DNA of 64,000 bases from NCBI GenBank assembly GCA_949825025.1, contig OX463784.1, positions 2,753,168 to 2,817,167 on the forward strand, given 5' to 3'. Shown here in pieces: positions 57,436 to 64,000 of the stretch. Origin of the DNA: Siphlonurus alternatus. Lineage: Eukaryota; Arthropoda; Insecta; Ephemeroptera; Siphlonuridae. Made by a program: the position numbers and the translations under genes. The notes beneath the pieces are model-generated. The model saw only the letters and a program-made list of their open reading frames with translations, had not been told where the DNA came from and ran no database searches. Within the stretch, counting starts at the first letter, position 1. The number at the start of each line of letters is the position of its first letter.

Positions 57436-57965
57436 TATGAAGGATAGTGCTGAATTTTCTAATAGCACCCTAGTAATAGAGAAATTACTATTGCTTAGTT
57501 AAATAAGGAATTAATAATTAGGAATATAAAAAACTTATTTAGTGGTACAATGTAATTTTCAATCTGCTACGTATTACTTGTTAAAAAAAAAAAAAAAAAG
57601 AATGAATTTAGAGAACATTCTTGTTGTATAAAAATGAAAAAAGTATGTCTGAATTTCCTTAATTGTTTGTTCTTTAAAAATGAATTTTTTAAAAAAAAAT
57701 TGTAAAAAGGAAATATTAAAATTTGTTGTGCTTGAAATGTACTGTCCCAATAATTAAACAATGTAAAACGCTTTTGTGGGATTCATTAATTAATTTTATC
57801 ACAAATTTAAAAATATTAAAACAATTCCTCAAATTTGAGACATTGTGTAAAAAATTTGAATTTTTTAAATCTTTTGTATTAATATTTTGATGATAAATAA
57901 TTTATTTGCAAGTGTACTGTATTTTTGAGAAGTTATTAATTTTTTTAAAATTATGCCGTATCAAC
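57436..57965. other. AT-rich intergenic DNA
   Basis: No feature recognised. Confidence 0.5.
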
Positions 57966-58299
57966 AATGGACAACAGACATGAAAATTTTTTATTGCAGA
58001 ATTGAATAAATGGTACCAAATTATGCTACTCTGAATTCTTTCAGATTTTTTTGAGACCCAGAACTTTTTTTAAATAATTATTGAAATTACGGCCACGCCC
58101 CCTGGAGGCGTCAATAGGCGGGTCCAGTCTCTATCCTTTTTATTAAGGCTGCAGGGGTGCCAACTGAAATCACAGGACTTTCAATAATTATTTAAAAATT
58201 GTTCCGGGTCTAAAAAAAATCTGAAAAAATTCAGAGTAGCATAATTTGGTACCCTCTATTCATTTCTCCAATAAAATTTTTTCATGTATGTTGTCCATT
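57966..58299. mobile_element. Fam-2 MITE
   Basis: AATGGACAACAGACATG ... CATGTATGTTGTCCATT, nearly complete. Confidence 0.9.
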
Positions 58300-58314
58300 T
58301 TACAAATTACAGTA

Positions 58315-58500
58315 AAAACTTGTTATTGCGTAACTTGTAATGAGGAGTAAAAACTCGACATTGAGTAACGGAGTAAAGGTCCCGTAAAAAATAATTAGTA
58401 TTGCAGGTATAGGAAAATCTTGATATAAGGTATACTCGATATAAGGTAAAGCCGATTTCCTGGGTCCCTTAACAATAACATGTCTTAAGATAGAATGTTG
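58315..58500. repeat. Dispersed repeat (AGTAAAAACTTGTTAT type)
   Basis: Related to 38455-38665 and 48935-49330. Confidence 0.6.
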
Positions 58501-58516
58501 AATAAGGAACCATTAA

Positions 58517-58918
58517 GGTGTACCAAAGTGAATAACTTTTTTACATATTTTGGTACCTAAGAATTATTTTAGTATCCCTGTGGCTCAAAAATTTTGTACA
58601 ATTAATTATTTAGTTTGAAAAGTGAGTTCAAAAGCTGTTGGTTGATTCAAGCATGCCCGCGGCCACAGCAGCCGCTGATACGACGAGAATCTCCCGTAAA
58701 ATCGGGGGAACCTCCTCCCGCCCCCTTCTCGTCGTATCCCCGGTTGCTGCGGGTGCGCATCGGCTTGAATCAACCAACGGTTTCTGGAATCACTTTTTAA
58801 ACTAAATAATTAATTGTAAAATAATTAGACTTCATACAAAAATATTGAGCCACAGGGATACCAAAATTATATTAGGCATGCCTGAATATGTAAAAAAAGT
58901 ATTCACTTTGGTGCACCT
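58517..58918. mobile_element. Fam-9 TTAA MITE (type copy)
   Basis: GGTGTACCAAAGTGAATA ... TTCACTTTGGTGCACC between TTAA at 58513 and 58919. The GC-rich centre is palindromic. Confidence 0.92.
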
Positions 58919-59121
58919 TTAAATACATGGTGTCAAGTTTTACTGAATTCAATATTACCTCCATTTTGGTGTTTGGCAAGTAAATTTCAGCCATAAATTT
59001 TAGCCACACAGCAAACTAGAAGTAAAATGTTTTGAAAAAGCTAGTCTGTAAATTATGGCAGCTAGAAATGAATTGAGTGTAAAAAAAAGTATTCCTTCAT
59101 AAATAATTTTATGTAGTTTAA

Positions 59122-59513
59122 GGGTAAGGTTACAAAAGAACCAGCTGATTTTTTAGTCCCATTTGATTAACATGTAGACCTTAACAAATACAAAAAAATT
59201 CGGAAATAAATTTAAAATTGAGAGACAGATTTTAGTACCTAAAAGCCATAAATAAATTTCAAGGCGATTATTGAAGCCATTTTTTTTTTAGTTTAGTTTT
59301 TAGTTTCGCTCTGCATGGGAAAGCCCTATGCTGAAAATTAAAAGATAAAAAAAAAAAAAAAAAAAAAACGAATTAAAAAAAATCGCCTCGAATAATTGTC
59401 TTGAAATTTTTTCTATGGCTCCAATTTTTTTCAGATTTTTTGTGAATTTGCTATAAGTTTTGCATGTTAATCAAATGGGACTAAAAAACCAGCTGATTGG
59501 CGTTACCTTACCC
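59122..59513. mobile_element. Fam-6 TTAA MITE
   Basis: GGGTAAGGTTACAAAAGAAC ... GGCGTTACCTTACCC with TTAA at 59118 and 59514. Confidence 0.9.
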
Positions 59514-60040
59514 TTAAACACAAATAGTGTACAGATACGTTTACATTTAGACATGATAATTACAAAAGTTGAGATAAAAAAAGAGTATTTTGAAACGTAC
59601 TTAAACATCTTGTAATATATGTTAAAAATTTATGAAGTTTATGAAAAAATCAAATCCAAGTTGGTCAATTTTTTTTTATGTTCAATTCATTTCAAAATTA
59701 TAAAACGTTACAATTGTTATATTAATTAATACAAAGTATAAAAGCAATTATAAATTATATATAAAATGGCTTAGTGTTAATTAATGTGTACTGCAACTCT
59801 AATTGTGAAATAAGTGTAATTTTTAATGTACAGAAATGCTTGAAAATGTTATCAAATAGTGATTATAAAAAGTCAAGGGAAAGGACCAGCTTTATGTTTA
59901 TTATGTGGAGAACTTTTTCTATGGAATTTCAAATGCCGTCAATTACTGGAAATTATACAGACCAAGGACCACACGGACAGATTACATTTTTTAAAATGTA
60001 GAGTGCGATGGGATGCTTTTAAAATTTAATTTGCAGGAAA
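59514..60040. other. Intergenic DNA, nothing recognised
   Basis: A 75-codon frame at 59774-60001 has no recognisable content and is not called. Confidence 0.5.
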
Positions 60041-60042
60041 AG

Positions 60043-60237
60043 TGTCATCATAGAAGGTTCAGTAGACTCCTGACAACGAGCTGGTTCCATTGGACTGGCT
60101 ACTGTACCTTCTATGACAATTTCTTTCATGGATAACAAAGAAAGAGTCATCATAAAAGGTTCAGTAGCCAGTTCAGTAGACTCCTGACAACGAGCTGGTT
60201 CCATTGGACTGGCTACTGTACCTTCTAAGACAATTTC
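60043..60237. repeat. 114-bp repeat, ~1.7 units, no known exon nearby
   Basis: Minus-oriented units; the first has lost part of one palindrome arm. Confidence 0.93.
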
Positions 60238-60668
60238 TTCATGTAATAATTTATATAATTATTGTGGATGTTTGATAATAATATATTACATATAGAAGCA
60301 ATTCACATAAGCTGGTCTAAAATTGAAATATTTATTTTCATTCAAATAATGTAAATATTTGTAATATTACTTTTCTGTAGTTCCTTATTAAATATTATTA
60401 ATTAATATCAAGTATTATGTTTATCATACCATCAAAATAATAAAGTTTATGTTAAACTGAAAAAAATATATATAGTTTGTGTTCTAGCAAGGGTATAGCT
60501 TTTATATTGAAATTCCTAATTTGCTGTCATATTTTTTGTGGAAGTAAGAAGTTGAGACCTTTGTATCGTTAATTGATCAAAAATTACAGCTCTAGTAGTT
60601 CTCAAATTTCAGGTATGTGGTATGTTAGTGACATCATACAATCTGTATCATGAAAACAGTTTCAAGAG

Positions 60669-61058
60669 GGTAAGGTAAAACACACCCAATGTTAAAAAAA
60701 TTGCTACACGTGAAAATTATGAAAAAAATTTAAATTGTTCCCTTATACATAATTATATTCCCTATCATATCAGCAGTAGCTAAAATATCAGGTATACAAT
60801 TTCGAGCTACTTTTGATTTATGAATTTTTAATGTTTGCTAATTAAAATGGGATTCGAGTTCCACTTATGCATGTTGGAGTATAGTTAACTTTAAAAATTA
60901 AGAACCTAATTTAAAAACTGGCTCAAATTTGTTTATAACTGTTATTTTAGCTACTGATAGGGGATTCGATCGATGTAGAGTAGAATAACAGTTTAAGGTG
61001 TTTCATAATTTTCATGAGGGATTTTTTTTTTTTTTGGGCAAGTTTTTGCCTTACCCTT
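60669..61058. mobile_element. Fam-1 MITE, diverged
   Basis: Arms (GGTAAGGTAAAACACACCC; AGCTACTGATAGGGGATTC) are recognisable; TTAA is lost at both ends. Confidence 0.75.
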
Positions 61059-61370
61059 ATATAACAAGCTCAAAATTACTATATAAGAACAGCGATGCGT
61101 CCAGAATTTGGTTAAATTTCTAGAGGTCTCTCTTTACGTATGCAATGCACTTTTATTTTAGAAAGAGAGAAAAATTAAAAATATTATCAATATGATTTAA
61201 ATAAATTGTGCTGTGTAGGTCTATTTAAATTAATTGTGGGCACAAAATTAACAGATCATATTATACTGTTGATTTCTGGGTAAAATGGCGGTGACCTTGG
61301 TCGTGTGGTATGAAACGTCATAATTAGTTCCCAGTCTGTCCGCTAGGTCTCAGGCGCACTGTAGAGTCCG

Positions 61371-62365
61371 CCAAGGTGGCTGTATAGTAAGGTGGGGACA
61401 CGGAGCTGCTGCCCCCTCGCGGCCAGTGAGGAACTACAAAAAAACAGTTGAGGATCGCGTTTTTGGATCCAATTTCATCCGCGAAAAATTCAAACGGTGT
61501 AATAGAAATCCATGAACATCGGGCCGATGAACCATTAAAATTCTTTTAAAATGAGTCTATCTTCTTCAGAATTTAACATAGAGTTTATTTCTATCACAAT
61601 TTTACCCACAGTTATACTGTAAACACGACTTTTGATGGCTTTTCCAGTTCCATCGTTTGATTTTTTCGCGGATGAAATTGGATCCAAAAAAGCGATCCTC
61701 AACTATTTTTTTGTAATTCCTCACTGGCCGCGAGGGGGCAGCAGCTCCGTGTCCCCACCTTACTATCCAGCCACTTCTTCTTCTTCTTACAATTGTTGGA
61801 AGGAGCCTAAACGGCTATAATTCCACGTACTGAGTAACTTGGATCAATTGTATAGTTGAACTGTTTTTTGCAGGGTCTTGTAAAGGATAATGGACGAACA
61901 ATGGATAGGATGATTATGGAATGTGGGATATGCAAGGTGATGATGGAAGTGGTACCTATATGCCCACCACGTGTTACCGTGGGTGAACCAAAACCATACA
62001 AGGAATTGGTTGGATTTTAGGACATTGGGTTGACGGTGTGGTGTGGGGTGCAATAATGTAGGTTGATGATGCAGGCGACAACATGCAAGGAATGGCAGGA
62101 ATTTGAAAGATTCTCAACGTGTCGACTCCTGTGGGCCGACCGAAGAGCAGGGTCAAAGTAGGATTATGTGGATGCGGTGAGGCGAGATGATGATTATGAA
62201 TCAAATTGACTGGGGATAGGAGTATAGAAATCAAGACGATTAATATATAGAATAGGATAGGGATAGTTACCAGGAGAGGACAGACAATTTGAGCGGAGAG
62301 TCACGTCGGCGTTGCTCACTCTGGCGCGCCATCTTGATTCTCCTTCCACTATCCAGCCACCTTGG
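61371..62365. mobile_element. Palindromic DNA element split by a retroposon
   Basis: CCAAGGTGGCTGTATAGTAA at the left; the right end closes with CCACCTTGG. AGTCCG is duplicated outside (61365-61370, 62366-62371). Inside, ~75-bp terminal arms (GTAAGGTGGGGACACGGAGC) pair. The right arm is broken by 61775-62347. Confidence 0.85.
61775..62347 (-). mobile_element. 573-bp retroposon with perfect 13-bp TSD
   Basis: ACTATCCAGCCAC is duplicated exactly at 61762-61774 and 62348-62360. On the minus strand it starts AAGGAGAATCAAGATGGCGC, a YY1-like LINE promoter start, and ends TGTAAGAAGAAGAAGAA. A short frame begins at the ATG (62331; MARQSEQRRRDSPLKLS). Too short for a full LINE, so a non-autonomous or internally deleted copy. 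Confidence 0.88.
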
Positions 62366-62378
62366 AGTCCGCCCGCGT

Positions 62379-62596
62379 CAAGGTTCCTTTATACAGGTTA
62401 AGACACGCACGCATTTCGTGCGTCAATTTCGTTGAATTTTCAGGCCCCATTGTACCGCGAAATTTCAAAAATAGCATTGCATGATGGGCGCATTCAAAGT
62501 TTCGCGGCACGATGTGGCCAAAAATACTTGAACGTGATTGTCTTAGCCCTTTAACATTGGTCCAATCGGTGGCTTAACCTGTATAAAGGAACGTTG
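62379..62596. mobile_element. hAT MITE (CAASGTTCCTTTATACAGG), perfect TSD
   Basis: 218 bp, CAAGGTTCCTTTATACAGG ... CCTGTATAAAGGAACGTTG, with GCCCGCGT duplicated exactly at 62371-62378 and 62597-62604. Confidence 0.95.
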
Positions 62597-62604
62597 GCCC
62601 GCGT

Positions 62605-62760
62605 CAGCCTGGGCCAGCCAGGAAGTGACGTCTTGAGAGGAGGAAAAATGGCCGCCGGGCTGGCCCCACTTGACGACAAAAAACGCTTCAGCCCAGGCCA
62701 GCCCGGGCTGGCCCGTGAATTCAAACGCACTCATAGACATATTTGATGACTCCATAAAAG
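62605..62760. other. GC-rich block, possible TE terminus or gene start
   Basis: GCCTGGGCCAGCC and GGCTGGCCCG are inverted. An ATG in good context (62648) opens 33 codons. Nature unclear. Confidence 0.35.
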
Positions 62761-63179
62761 TAAGTTTATAAATATTGATGCCTGAATTTAAACAGCTGAT
62801 ATTGTGGAACTACCCACGAGAAAATAAATGCGAATAAATTGTGAATACGAGTGAAAAATTCACACATTTTCCCACATGTTGAAGCCGATTGACGACTCTC
62901 TCATGCAGATTGATGCGTCATTCACGCATTTTAACAAATTTTTAATAATTTAACAAAATAAGTGTATTTCAAGCAATTTCGCCCATCCATATTGACATAT
63001 ACTGATTAATATTCACATAGCTGACTAGAGCAACTCTACGCATTTTCACATAAATTGACGTATTTTTAATTTAGTATCAACTTCACCTCTATTGATGCAA
63101 ATTGAGTTGATTCCACTCGCCCATTTTCATTAATTTTCACGCAGTTTCATCCAATTATGATCCAACATTTTTTATAAAG

Positions 63180-63790
63180 TCAGTTCATGTATACTGACGC
63201 ACTTTCAGCCAGTTTGATGCAAAGTACGTTCACTCACTTTGAAACTTTTTCATGCACATTCACCTATTTGTCAACCAATTTTTTTCATAAAGTCCCCTCA
63301 TGCAAATTGACACATTTTGACATATTTTGACGCATTTTCACCAATTTGCTGACCATTTTTTTTCATAAAGTCCCCTCATGCAAATTGGCACATTTTGACA
63401 TATTTTGACGCATTTTCACCAATTTGTTGACCATTTTTTTTTCATAAAGTCCCCTAGCTCTCATGCAAATTGACACATTTTGACATATTTTGACGCATTT
63501 TCACCAATTTGCTGACCATTTTTTTTCATAAAGTCCCCTCATGCAAATTGGCACATTTTTGACATATTTTGACGCATTTTCACCAATTTGTTGACCATTT
63601 TTTTTTTCATAAAGTCCCCTCATGCAAATTGACACATTTTGACATATTTTGACGCATTTTCACCAATTTGCTGACCTTTTTTTTTTATAAAGTCCCCTCA
63701 TGCAAATTGACACATTTTGACATATTTTGACGCACTTTCACCCATTTGTTGACCATTTTTTTTAGTAAAGACCCCAATGTTTTTTCACGC
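63180..63790. repeat. ~79-bp tandem satellite
   Basis: About seven units of 78-84 bp (AAAGTCCCCTCATGCAAATT, TTTTGACGCATTTTCACC). More degenerate TGACGCATTTTCA-type copies run back to ~62870 and on to ~63860. Confidence 0.93.
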
Positions 63791-63957
63791 ATTTTCACGC
63801 ACTTTGAACTATTATTTGTTCGACAATTTTTTTTAACAACATCCTTTAGTGCATATTAATGTATTTTAACATATTTTCAGCATCTCTCGGTAGGAAATTT
63901 GACGTCCCATGACCAGCAAAAAGTGACGTCATGGAACAAGGCGTGAAAATTTTTTAT

Positions 63958-64000
63958 TCATGTGAGGGGACTTAGGAAAAAAATTAGTCGACAAATGGTC
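63958..64000. repeat. Inverted copy of the satellite unit at the window edge
   Basis: TGAGGGGACTTAGGAAAAAA and GTCGACAAATGGTC are the satellite unit in reverse orientation, so the array probably folds back beyond 64000. Confidence 0.75.

Noticed and set aside
62648..62749. 33-codon frame MAAGLAPLDDKK as a new first exon
   Set aside because: It ends at a stop without a convincing donor and sits in a GC palindrome. Reported only as an unclear block.
63180..63790. CRISPR-like regular repeats
   Set aside because: Units are contiguous without unique spacers, in an animal genome; this is a satellite.

Overview
The window is nuclear DNA from an invertebrate animal. It is AT-rich and intron-dense, carries two recognisable animal genes with ordinary GT-AG introns, and is otherwise packed with transposon remnants. 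I cannot place it below metazoan level from sequence alone.

Gene content. On the minus strand, 18 coding exons of REV3L (catalytic subunit of translesion DNA polymerase zeta) run from the start codon at 45458 down to 277. The splice phases agree at every junction I checked. The last ~300 residues (end of the polymerase domain and the C-terminal cysteine motifs) lie beyond the left edge. Head-to-head with it, on the plus strand, is a calcineurin regulator of the RCAN/calcipressin family: four coding exons, 46028-51610, predicted 233 aa. The ~570 bp between the two start codons is probably a shared promoter and holds a palindromic CRE. I find no convincing host gene from 51.6 kb to the right end.

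Layout. 0-5 kb: 3' REV3L exons with a tRNA-derived SINE and MITEs. 5.3-12 kb: a hAT-like element with inverted termini, loaded with two LINEs and a MITE. 12.1-14.6 kb: three stacked pieces of restriction-endonuclease LINEs (Dong/R4 type) joined at TAA repeats. 14.7-18.3 kb: a 3.6 kb foldback element with ~1.1 kb near-identical arms. 19-45 kb: the remaining REV3L exons, including a 3.1 kb giant exon, with hAT and TTAA-flanked MITEs, LINE fragments, a 5S-derived SINE and a palindrome with a decayed hammerhead-like (Penelope-type) sequence. 45.5-51.6 kb: promoter and RCAN. 51.8-64 kb: MITEs, a 573 bp retroposon with perfect 13-bp target duplications, and a ~79-bp tandem satellite at the right edge.

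Most notable signal. A 114-bp palindromic repeat (open for 38 codons in one frame) occurs at ten places. Eight lie within ~115 bp of a coding exon boundary, seven of them within ~30 bp. It fills REV3L intron 4 from donor to acceptor, the 3' splice site of that intron lies inside the repeat sequence, and the donors of REV3L intron 4 and RCAN intron 3 abut the same register of the unit. This looks like an intron-generating or splice-site-associated element. A second theme is a large set of long-hairpin MITEs flanked by TTAA, several of which share one TTAA with a neighbour.
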